Assembly (NCBI RefSeq): GCF_018223345.1
Contig: NZ_CP073587.1
Span: 1,585,001-1,649,000 of the forward strand
Reading direction: 5' to 3'
Length of the DNA: 64,000 nucleotides
Source: Shewanella yunxiaonensis
GTDB taxonomy: Bacteria > Pseudomonadota > Gammaproteobacteria > Enterobacterales > Shewanellaceae
In this document: in pieces, positions 35,838 to 43,626 of the stretch
Numbering within the stretch: position 1 is the first letter of the stretch
Layout of the letters: every line of letters begins with the position of its first letter
Program-made: the position numbers and the translations under genes
The notes under the pieces: model-generated
Seen by the model: the letters and a program-made list of their open reading frames with translations, nothing else
What the model was told of the DNA's origin: nothing
Databases searched by the model: none

Positions 35838-36425
35838 ATGGATCTGGTGTTACAGATTTGGGGTGGAACGTTATATCTGCTGAATAAAATACTCTTCTCG
35901 GTGTCAGAGACATTGCCATCGGCATCTCGTCGCCAGCTGAAAATCGTCGGTTGGATAGTGTATCTGCTCGGCGTTCCCGCCTGGGTCATCATTTTGGTGG
36001 GTGAACACAACTGGATAGCGGCTTCCATCGAGTTCGGCGGTATTCCAGCGATGTTATTTGGCTTGTATGTGGTCATCAAAGGTGAGGTTATCAATAAGTC
36101 CTATGATTTATTGACCTCCATCATCACTTACTTTTTCGTCATATTGGGCAGTGGCTACAGCTTCTATCAGTACGGTGGGATCTCCTCTACTACACAGGTA
36201 TTTGAAATCGGCGTGATGGTCGGCTTTTTGCTCGGTGGTTACCTGTTGGCAAAAGATAATATCTATGGTTGGTTGTGTTTCGCGCTGATGAATGTGTCCA
36301 TGGGCTCACTGATGTTGCTTCAGCAAAAACCTGTGTTGGCGATGCAGCAGGGGTTATCACTCTGTTTTGTTATCTTCGGTTTAATCACCATGTTTAAAAA
36401 CCAAAAAGCGCGGGCATTTGATTAG
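35838..36425 (+). CDS. ygjV: YgjV-like inner-membrane protein
   Basis: A 195-residue protein with about six membrane helices, matching the Imp-YgjV family: IVGWIVYLLGVPAWVIILVGEHNWIAASIEFGGIPAMLFGLYVV and GGYLLAKDNIYGWLCFALMNVSMGSLMLLQQ, the latter typical of PnuC-related folds. Function is not known. The ATG at 35838 has CAGGAAC twelve bases upstream, a somewhat long spacing. It stands alone ahead of a second small membrane gene. Confidence 0.78.
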   Translation: MDLVLQIWGGTLYLLNKILFSVSETLPSASRRQLKIVGWIVYLLGVPAWVIILVGEHNWIAASIEFGGIPAMLFGLYVVIKGEVINKSYDLLTSIITYFFVILGSGYSFYQYGGISSTTQVFEIGVMVGFLLGGYLLAKDNIYGWLCFALMNVSMGSLMLLQQKPVLAMQQGLSLCFVIFGLITMFKNQKARAFD

Positions 36426-36522
36426 CTATTAAGTGGCGACCACACCCACAGAACGGGTGCTTGGTACGGGATAGCGCCGTATGATGACTGAGCACCATTA
36501 AATTACGAGAGAGTACGCTGTC

Positions 36523-36726
36523 ATGGATACCTGGACACTGATGTTAGGTCTATTATTCAGCTCGATAGGCATGGGCTATTTCATCTATGGAAAACGACAG
36601 TCGAATCTGGTGGCGCTGTGCAGCGGTCTGGCGTTAATGATTTATCCTTACTTTATCGACAACCGGTACGCGGTCTTGTGCGTTGGCGTGCTATTGATGG
36701 CGTTACCTAAATTTATTGAGATTTAA
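36523..36726 (+). CDS. Small two-helix membrane protein
   Basis: A 67-residue hydrophobic protein: one helix at about 5-23 (LMLGLLFSSIGMGYFIYGK) and another spanning 28-62 with a short polar break at FIDNRY. GAGAGTACGCTGTC precedes the ATG. It resembles short conserved proteins annotated as amino-acid-transport-like without evidence; I give no function. Confidence 0.65.
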   Translation: MDTWTLMLGLLFSSIGMGYFIYGKRQSNLVALCSGLALMIYPYFIDNRYAVLCVGVLLMALPKFIEI

Positions 36727-36790
36727 AGGCGATACGCACAAAACTGCAAATACCCCCCTGACACACAGTTAACTCCTTCAATGAGTTGGA

Positions 36791-36814
36791 GCCGTCTACT
36801 ATAAAGTAGACGGC
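36791..36814. terminator. Hairpin between the small membrane gene and ggt
   Basis: GCCGTCTACT (36791-36800) and AGTAGACGGC (36805-36814) form a perfect 10-bp stem with a 4-base loop between convergent genes. U-tails are weak on both sides. Confidence 0.7.
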
Positions 36815-36822
36815 GCTTCGAT

Positions 36823-38586
36823 TTAATAACCTACCGCGCCACTGTTGGCGTAGCGCGGATCTGACGCGCCGTAACGGCCATCAGCGCTAACCATAATGGT
36901 CTGAGTGCTGCCCATCGCGGGTTTTACACTGATTGTATATCCCATCTTTTGCAATAGATGGATAGTGTCCAGATTCAGGCTTTTTTCGACCCGAATCTCA
37001 TCTGGTAACCATTGATGGTGTATCCGCGGTGCGGCAGTGGCTTCCGCAATGTTCATATGATGATCAATCACATTCATGACGATTTGCAGTACCGTGGTGA
37101 TAATACGGGCGCCACCAGGACTACCCGTCACCATAAACAGTTGGCCGTCTTTCGTGATAATGGTGGGCGTCATCGAGCTCAGGGGGCGTTTTTTGGCTTC
37201 AACTGCATTCGCATCGCCGCCCACTAAACCATAGCCGTTGGGAACGCCGGGCTTTGCCGAAAAATCATCCATTTCATTGTTCAGCAGGATCCCCGTGCCT
37301 TTGGCGACCAAGCCATTACCATAGCTGAAGTTAAGGGTGTAGGTGTTGGAAACCGCATTGCCCCATTGGTCAACCACTGAAAAATGGGTGGTTTGATCAC
37401 TTTCATAAGGTGCTAATTTCCCAGGTGCAATATCGCTGGAAGGAACTACCTTGTCAGGCTGAATACGCTCAGCAATCGCCTTGGCATAGGCTTTACTGAT
37501 CAGCGATGCCACGGGCACTTTCACAAATGCCGGGTCGCCGAGATATTCGCTGCGATCGGCATAGGCCTGTTTCATCGCTTCTGCCATCAGGTGGATAGTT
37601 GCAGCAGTGTTATGCCCCAATTCGCCAATCGGAAAGTTTTCCAGAATATTGAGGATTTCAATCAGATGGATGCCGCCAGAAGAGGGCGGCGGCATGGAAA
37701 TCACCTGATAGCCGCGATAGTTGCCAGTCACCGGTATACGCTCATATACCTGATAGTGTTGCAAATCCGCCAAGGTCATCACACCGCCAGCGTGTTGGAT
37801 CGCTGCGACGATTTTTTGGGCGGTTTCTCCCTGATAGAAACCATCGGCTCCTTTATCAGAAATTAACTCAAGCGAATGCGCCAGCTCCGGCTGTTTGAAC
37901 CATTCTCCCGGGGCATAGTTACTGCCATCGGCTTTATAAAAAATCTCGCGGGAACTGGGCCATTGGGTGATGTAGTCTTTCAACTCGGTTAACGATTCAG
38001 CCAAGTCTGGGGTTACTGCATAGCCTTCTTTTGCGAGTTTGATTGCCGGCGCTAATAACTGCTGTCGGCTCATGGTGCCATATTTTTTGCGGGCCAGTTC
38101 CATACCCATCACCGTGCCAGGAACCCCGACAGAGAGTCCATGTTCTTGGCTGAGCTTAGGATCGGCATTGCCATTTTTATCCAGAAAAATATCCCGGTGC
38201 GCTTTGAGTGGCGCGACTTCTCGATAGTCGATGGCGATATCTTTATTGTCTTTGGCCAGGTGGATCAGCATAAAACCACCGCCACCGATATTACCGGCTT
38301 CTGGGAAGGTCACTGCTAATGCGTAAGCCGTAGCAATGGCGGCATCCACGGCGTTACCACCTTGTTTAAGAATATCTACGCCAACTTGAGAGGCTAATGC
38401 TTCTTGACTCGCCACCATGCCATGCTTGGCCCAAACGGGGCGCGCGGTTGCCATACCGCTATAGATTGAGATGTCCTGTGCCGCCAATGCGGCAGGCGAG
38501 ACAAGCCCCCCGGCCAGCGTTGTAGCCAGCGTCAGCATCAATAACAGTACTTGGCACCGCAGAGGTTTTAACAGTTGCACTTGCAA
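36823..38586 (-). CDS. ggt: Gamma-glutamyltransferase
   Basis: A 587-residue periplasmic enzyme that cleaves and transfers the gamma-glutamyl group of glutathione. It has a signal peptide (about 1-35, ending SPAALAAQ), the large-subunit region GMVASQEALASQVGVDILKQGGNAVDAAIA, and the autoprocessing site DQTTHFSVVD, whose first Thr (residue 399) becomes the nucleophile and N-terminus of the small subunit. The GSPGGARI oxyanion block is present. It is divergent from the FemAB-like gene and ends at a hairpin. Confidence 0.96.
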   Translation of the reverse strand: MQVQLLKPLRCQVLLLMLTLATTLAGGLVSPAALAAQDISIYSGMATARPVWAKHGMVASQEALASQVGVDILKQGGNAVDAAIATAYALAVTFPEAGNIGGGGFMLIHLAKDNKDIAIDYREVAPLKAHRDIFLDKNGNADPKLSQEHGLSVGVPGTVMGMELARKKYGTMSRQQLLAPAIKLAKEGYAVTPDLAESLTELKDYITQWPSSREIFYKADGSNYAPGEWFKQPELAHSLELISDKGADGFYQGETAQKIVAAIQHAGGVMTLADLQHYQVYERIPVTGNYRGYQVISMPPPSSGGIHLIEILNILENFPIGELGHNTAATIHLMAEAMKQAYADRSEYLGDPAFVKVPVASLISKAYAKAIAERIQPDKVVPSSDIAPGKLAPYESDQTTHFSVVDQWGNAVSNTYTLNFSYGNGLVAKGTGILLNNEMDDFSAKPGVPNGYGLVGGDANAVEAKKRPLSSMTPTIITKDGQLFMVTGSPGGARIITTVLQIVMNVIDHHMNIAEATAAPRIHHQWLPDEIRVEKSLNLDTIHLLQKMGYTISVKPAMGSTQTIMVSADGRYGASDPRYANSGAVGY

Positions 38587-38672
38587 TCCCTTCTAGGTCG
38601 TTATAATCATGAAATGCAATGTGCCGAGTGCCGACGTTTAAAGCAATATCCGTTAACAAAAAAGGAACATAA

Positions 38673-39854
38673 TTGCAAAATTCAATATGGGAATGCCAAT
38701 TTAGTGAGGATATTTCCAAGGTTCCTGCAACCGAGTGGGATGCCTGTATGGCTTCTGCGAATCCGTTTACGCATCATGCGTTTCTGCTAGCCCTAGAGTT
38801 GAGTGGCTGTGTCGGTGGGGATAGCGGCTGGCAGCCATATCATCTGCTGCTTTATCGCCAGCAGCAGTTAGTTGCGGTAATGCCTATGTATCAAAAGTCT
38901 GACTCCTGGGGCGAATATGTGTTCGACTGGGCCTGGGCTGATGCCTATCAAGGTTACGGTGTCGCTTACTATCCGAAACTGGTGACCGCGATTCCTTTTA
39001 CCCCTGTCACGGGGCAGCGGTTGGCGATTCATCCGCAAGCGAGCATTCATCGTGCTGAAATATACCAGCAGGTGAACCACATTTTAGCGCAGCAATTACA
39101 GCGGTTTTCCTCCTGGCATGGGTTGTTTCTGGATGCCGATGCTTGCCGACACTGGCAAAGTGCCACCGAACTTACCTTGCTGCGCCGTGAGGGATGTCAG
39201 TTTCACTGGTTTAACCGCAATTACACGAGTTTTAACGACTTTTTGGCAGCGCTGACGTCCCGTAAACGTAAGAATATTCTTAAGGAACGTGGCAAAGTAC
39301 AGCAACTGCATTACCACTGGTTTGAAGGCGCGGCTATTTCCAGTGAACTATGGCAACGGTTCTATTACTGCTATCAGATGACGTATCTCAAGCGCTCTGG
39401 TCATGGTGGTTATCTGTCCGGTGATTTCTTTTTAACATTAGGACGTTTGTTGGCAGATAATGTACGTCTATTGCTGGTGTGCCGTGACCATGAAGCGCCG
39501 GAACACGCATTTGCGGCGGCACTGTATTTGACGGACGATCAGCAACAGGTACTTTATGGCCGTTACTGGGGCACCTTGCAGGAACTGGACGGCCTGCATT
39601 TTGAAGCCTGCTATTATCAGGGTATTGATTATGCGATCCGGCATGGCTTCAGCAGTTTTAATGCCGGAGCACAGGGCGAACACAAATTGATCCGTGGTTT
39701 TGAACCGGTCATCACCCAGTCATTACACGCCATCGCCGATGCGGCGTTTCGCGATGCTATAGACAATTTTTGTACAGAAGAACGGCAGCACAATCAGCAA
39801 TATTTGACGGCTATGCGCCAGGCGTTACCGTTCAAGCAAAATGACACAGATTAA
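38673..39854 (+). CDS. FemAB/GNAT-like acyltransferase (peptidogalycan biosynthesis family)
   Basis: A 393-residue soluble protein of the DUF482 group: LLLYRQQQLVAVMPMYQKSDSWGEYVFDWAWADAY, HWFNRNYTSFNDFLAALTSRKRKNILKERGKV, YLSGDFFLTLGRLLADNVRLLLVCRD, FNAGAQGEHKLIRGFEPV. The family has two tandem GNAT-like folds related to FemAB aminoacyl transferases; the substrate is unknown. The start is TTG at 38673, with AAAGGA six bases upstream and no in-frame ATG nearby. Its end overlaps the next minus-strand gene by four bases. Blocks longer than 20 residues are given here as ordered sections of the protein: first near 60-95, then near 180-215, 240-260 and 325-345. Confidence 0.85.
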   Translation: MQNSIWECQFSEDISKVPATEWDACMASANPFTHHAFLLALELSGCVGGDSGWQPYHLLLYRQQQLVAVMPMYQKSDSWGEYVFDWAWADAYQGYGVAYYPKLVTAIPFTPVTGQRLAIHPQASIHRAEIYQQVNHILAQQLQRFSSWHGLFLDADACRHWQSATELTLLRREGCQFHWFNRNYTSFNDFLAALTSRKRKNILKERGKVQQLHYHWFEGAAISSELWQRFYYCYQMTYLKRSGHGGYLSGDFFLTLGRLLADNVRLLLVCRDHEAPEHAFAAALYLTDDQQQVLYGRYWGTLQELDGLHFEACYYQGIDYAIRHGFSSFNAGAQGEHKLIRGFEPVITQSLHAIADAAFRDAIDNFCTEERQHNQQYLTAMRQALPFKQNDTD

Positions 39855-40468
39855 TCAGCCATGATCAGCACTTTCTGGTAATCCAGATGATGCAATATTT
39901 CCCGCAGGATCAATAGCGCCGCGTAAGCTTGCTTACCCGTTTGCAGTTTGTCAGTGGCACTCGCGCGTCCCATCGACAACCAGGCATAACGCGTAAACAC
40001 CGTCTCTACTTGTTCACGGCTGAACTCTGTGGCTCCCTCAGCCACGTTAAATATCGCTGCATGCAGTTTATCGTTACTGATCAACGTTCGACCACCGCTT
40101 TGCAACACCAGATTACGCATCAGCTCATCTTCAATGCAATTGATGGCATGGTCTATTTCGGGTTCGCCTGGGATATCATGCCGGAAAAAGTCGTTGGCAA
40201 TCTGCTCGACACCAATATGGATGTCATGCGACAAAATACCAAATTCTATCTCTTTAGATTGTGGTTGAGGCAGGGGCACAAACGTGGTGGAGTTACGCCC
40301 CAGATGCACCAGCATGGTCTCATCCTGAGATAGCTGATGTTGTACTGTATTAAGTCCAGCTGATAAGTCCTGATCTTTCACCGCGAACATATTAAGTCCA
40401 ACACTCATAGTTTGTGCCACCAGAAGAGTGGCAACATATGCTGTGATCATGAAGCTTGTAGCAAACAA
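39851..40468 (-). CDS. Hypothetical protein
   Basis: A 205-residue frame. Residues 1-26 are hydrophobic (ITAYVATLLVAQT), but an internal ATG at 40408 with GGTGG upstream would give a soluble 185-residue protein beginning MSVGLNMFAVKDQDL, which may be the true start. The body is acidic and helical (HIGVEQIANDFF, CIEDELMRNLVLQSGG, FSREQVETVFTRYAWLSMG, ALLILREILHHLDYQKV). No family is recognised. It is convergent with the FemAB-like gene. Confidence 0.6.
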   Translation of the reverse strand: MFATSFMITAYVATLLVAQTMSVGLNMFAVKDQDLSAGLNTVQHQLSQDETMLVHLGRNSTTFVPLPQPQSKEIEFGILSHDIHIGVEQIANDFFRHDIPGEPEIDHAINCIEDELMRNLVLQSGGRTLISNDKLHAAIFNVAEGATEFSREQVETVFTRYAWLSMGRASATDKLQTGKQAYAALLILREILHHLDYQKVLIMAD

Positions 40469-40588
40469 AATCCAGTGTGAATTTAGGGCCAGCTCTCAAT
40501 TTATACCATGACCAACTGACGGGTGACTGAGGATAACTGTGAGGGAGTTCTCGTTATTCACGGCAAATGTTGCAATGAAGTAAATTTG

Positions 40589-40600
40589 GTAATCGTTTAC
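40589..40600. promoter_or_regulatory. Upstream LacI/GalR-type operator
   Basis: GTAATCGTTTAC differs from the perfect operator at 40667 by one base. The two centres are 78 bp apart, a distance compatible with looping by a tetrameric or paired repressor. The LacI-family gene at 54505 is the likely binder. Confidence 0.65.
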
Positions 40601-40666
40601 ATTAATAAAAAGTTATTTAAAACATAAAGATATATAAAATGTTACCTGTGTTTAGACTTTTGTATA

Positions 40667-40678
40667 GTAAACGTTTAC
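40667..40678. promoter_or_regulatory. Main LacI/GalR-type operator overlapping the promoter
   Basis: GTAAACGTTTAC is a perfect 12-bp palindrome with the central AACGTT typical of GalR/LacI sites. It overlaps the end of a TATAGT -10 box, so bound repressor would block transcription start. Confidence 0.75.
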
Positions 40679-40823
40679 CTTATGCTGCGGTAGATTGAGT
40701 TTCGGTGTTGACCTCTACCATTAATTATCAGTAAAAACACCATGCTTGGCGTCATTGGGGAATTTTCGCCAAGTCTATGAATATCCAGATAAGAATTAAT
40801 GCCTGCCTAAAAAAGGGGTAAAA

Positions 40824-43520
40824 ATGAAACGACCATTCAAGTTGAGCATGACCGCCTTTGCGATTGCTCAATGCCTGTCTCTGGCATCCGCACAAGCACA
40901 GGATATTGCACCAGAACCACAAGCCACCAATAACGCGCAGAAGGCCAAGGCCAAAACTGCAGAGAAACAGCAAAATATTGAAGTCCTGACCGTTGAAGGC
41001 TTCGGTGCCACCTTGCAGCGTTCGCTGCAAAATAAAAAGCTGGCCGATTCCACTGTAGAGGTCATTTCGGTAGATGATATTGGTCAGCTTCCGGATGTGA
41101 CCATTACTGATACATTAGCGCGATTACCGGGCATTGCCGCAGAGCGCGACCGGGGAAACGCCAGCACTATTTCAATTCGTGGATTGGGGGAACGGCTCAA
41201 TCTGGCAACCATGAATGGCCGTGAGATCGTGAGTGGAGAGCCGAGCCGCAGTGTCCGTTATGAACAGTTTCCGGCAGAGCTGATCAATGCGGTAGAAGTC
41301 TATAAAAGTCCACTTGCCAGCAATATCGAGGGTGGCATTGCGGGTCTGGTGAACATGAAATTCGTCAATCCGCTGGACAAGGACAAACGACAGGTCAATG
41401 TCAGCGCGCATATGATGGATTATCCACTAGCGGATGATATTCCCACCGCTGACAGCAAGGGCTACCGCACCAGTTTTAGTTATGTTGATCCGATTGCCGA
41501 CAATTTTGGGGTAGCCTTTGGCGTAGCTTATCAGGACCAACCTTCGATTCAACGTGATGTCACTTCCTGGTCCTACAACAAGCTGACAGCAGAGCAGGGT
41601 GATGTTAACGGCGATGGTATAACCGAAGCGGCACCTTGGGGGGCGCAAACAGCGACTAAAGGTGGTACCAACAAGCGTCTTGGGGCTATGACCGTATTGC
41701 AGTGGTTGCCGACCGACCGCCTGCAACTGAAATATGACCTGTTTTACTCTAAGTTTGATATTCAAGAACGTGAAGATCAGATGTGGTTTGACGGTTGGGG
41801 TAACTGGGCCGGTAGCAATAACTGGAATTATCAGAATGCCAGTAATCCGACTCAGATTATTACCAATGCCGATGGTAGCGAACAGATCGTCGCGGGTGGT
41901 TTGCTCTGGGGCGGCAGTCATACCGCGAACAACTCCACCTGGTTCCAGAAAAATGAACTGGTCAGTACTGGCCTGAATGCGGAATGGCAGGGCGATGACT
42001 GGACTATCGTGGCCGATGTCGGCTATTCCGAAGCCTCCATTAAATCAAAGTGGGTCAATATCTCTTCCTGGTATTGGAATGCCGATGCCGCAGCTAATGG
42101 TATGGACTACAGTTGGGATGCTACCGGTGAGAAACTCGCGATTGGTACCGGTTATGATATTGGCAACACTGCCGATTATGGTCTCAACTACCTGCAAGTC
42201 GATAATGACCGCATTCTGAAAGACGATATGGTCAACGCCCGGCTGGATTTTTCGCGCATGCTGGACTGGGGCCTTGTTGAAAAAGTCAGCTTTGGCGGAC
42301 GTTGGGCAGATCGTGAAAAAGACAATGATGTGGTGAGCTGGCAGCAAGCAGTTGCAAATGGCAGCGCAAGTGTGGACGCCGCTACCTATAGTCTCGGCAG
42401 TGGTTATGATGTACCGGTAATGTACACCATCAATAACTGGTCTGAAGTCGTCGACAGTGCTTTTGGTGGCATCGACAATCGTAATGATCACGCGAAAACT
42501 ACCAGTGACTATCTCGATAACTGGAACGTACAGGAAACCAATAAAGCCCTGTATGTGATGTTTGATCTTCGTGGCAATCTTGGTTCTATACCGTATACCG
42601 GTAACGTCGGTGTGCGCTATGTACGTACCAACTCAACCTCCAGCGGATTTGATCAGGTGGTTGATACCGATACAGTATTACCGGTGTCCTACGACCATGA
42701 CTATGATGAAATTCTGCCAGCGATGAACCTACGTTTCAGTATCACTGATGATTCGCAGATCCGCTTCGGTTTGTCTCGTGCCATGTCACGTCCACCATTG
42801 GTGGAGATGCGCTCCGGATTGCAGCTCAACAAGTCCTCTACGGTGAATACTGCGTCCAGTGGCAACCCTTATCTGAATCCATTCGTAGCGAATCAGGTGG
42901 ATCTGGGTTACGAATACTATTTTGCTGAAGATGCGGCATTTACCCTGCAGTTGTTCTTCAAAGATCTGAAAACCCATATCGGTGAGTCCACCAGTACCAT
43001 CACGGTTGATGGTGAAGACTATCAGTTGAATGCCCCGGTCAATGGTAACGGTGGCCAGATCCGCGGTTTTGAAGTGCTGTACCAGCAGGCATTTAACATG
43101 TTACCCGAGCCATTCGATGGTTTAGGTATTTACGCCAACTACAGCTATACCAACAGTAATGTTAAGGAATTTCAGCCGGTTGATAATCCGTTGCCGTTGG
43201 CCGGGTTGTCAAAAAACGTCGGCAACCTGACGCTTTGGTATTCCAAATCTGGCGTAGATGCCAAGGTGTCTTACAACTATCGCAGTGAATATACTCGCGT
43301 CGGCAGTTGGGACCCAACGGAGATCTATACCATTGGCGCGGAAGCAACAGTGGATGCCAGCATCTCCTACCAATTAACCGACAATTTCAAAGTGATGTTG
43401 CAGGGGCAAAACCTGACTAACGAAGCATCCACTTCCTACTTTGATAACGATCCATCCCGTCCGCGTGGTTATGTGGAGTGGGGGCGTCGTTACCTGCTGG
43501 GCTTCCAGTTCAGCTTGTAA
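40824..43520 (+). CDS. TonB-dependent outer-membrane receptor of the galactoside cluster
   Basis: An 898-residue outer-membrane transporter. A signal peptide (about 1-27) precedes a TonB box-like stretch (IEVLTVEGF), the plug domain (VEVISVDDIGQLPDVTITDTL, ARLPGIAAERDRGN, ISIRGLGERLNLATMNGRE, SPLASNIEGGIAGLVNMKF) and a 22-strand barrel ending in the aromatic C-terminus YLLGFQFSL. It matches the sugar-specific TonB receptors of Xanthomonas- and Shewanella-type carbohydrate clusters rather than siderophore receptors. AAGGGG lies four bases before the ATG. It heads a long plus-strand run of galactoside genes and has two repressor sites in front, so its likely substrate is a galactose-containing oligosaccharide. 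Sections longer than 20 residues lie near 70-95 in the protein. Confidence 0.9.
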   Translation: MKRPFKLSMTAFAIAQCLSLASAQAQDIAPEPQATNNAQKAKAKTAEKQQNIEVLTVEGFGATLQRSLQNKKLADSTVEVISVDDIGQLPDVTITDTLARLPGIAAERDRGNASTISIRGLGERLNLATMNGREIVSGEPSRSVRYEQFPAELINAVEVYKSPLASNIEGGIAGLVNMKFVNPLDKDKRQVNVSAHMMDYPLADDIPTADSKGYRTSFSYVDPIADNFGVAFGVAYQDQPSIQRDVTSWSYNKLTAEQGDVNGDGITEAAPWGAQTATKGGTNKRLGAMTVLQWLPTDRLQLKYDLFYSKFDIQEREDQMWFDGWGNWAGSNNWNYQNASNPTQIITNADGSEQIVAGGLLWGGSHTANNSTWFQKNELVSTGLNAEWQGDDWTIVADVGYSEASIKSKWVNISSWYWNADAAANGMDYSWDATGEKLAIGTGYDIGNTADYGLNYLQVDNDRILKDDMVNARLDFSRMLDWGLVEKVSFGGRWADREKDNDVVSWQQAVANGSASVDAATYSLGSGYDVPVMYTINNWSEVVDSAFGGIDNRNDHAKTTSDYLDNWNVQETNKALYVMFDLRGNLGSIPYTGNVGVRYVRTNSTSSGFDQVVDTDTVLPVSYDHDYDEILPAMNLRFSITDDSQIRFGLSRAMSRPPLVEMRSGLQLNKSSTVNTASSGNPYLNPFVANQVDLGYEYYFAEDAAFTLQLFFKDLKTHIGESTSTITVDGEDYQLNAPVNGNGGQIRGFEVLYQQAFNMLPEPFDGLGIYANYSYTNSNVKEFQPVDNPLPLAGLSKNVGNLTLWYSKSGVDAKVSYNYRSEYTRVGSWDPTEIYTIGAEATVDASISYQLTDNFKVMLQGQNLTNEASTSYFDNDPSRPRGYVEWGRRYLLGFQFSL

Positions 43521-43531
43521 TGGCAAGGATA

Positions 43532-43558
43532 GCTGCTCTGGCTTAAGGCCGGAGCAGC
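43532..43558 (+). terminator. Hairpin after the TonB receptor gene
   Basis: GCTGCTC(T)GGC and GCC(G)GAGCAGC pair over about 11 bp with one wobble, around TTAA, followed by a weak T-run (CAGTTTTC). It probably reduces rather than blocks read-through to the beta-galactosidase gene, which would give more receptor than downstream enzyme. Confidence 0.6.
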
Positions 43559-43626
43559 CTCAGTTTTCAATACGTTTTTCCCACTAATTGATTGGAATGC
43601 CATATTTTTCAGGAGGATGTTTCCGG

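Larger units (their letters stand above)
40469..40823 (+). other. Control region of the galactoside cluster
   Basis: 355 bp upstream of the TonB receptor gene, AT-rich, with two LacI-type operators (40589-40600 and 40667-40678). A TATAGT at 40663-40668 preceded by TG is a plausible -10 box that abuts the second operator. The -35 region is weak, so an activator may also be needed. Confidence 0.55.
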
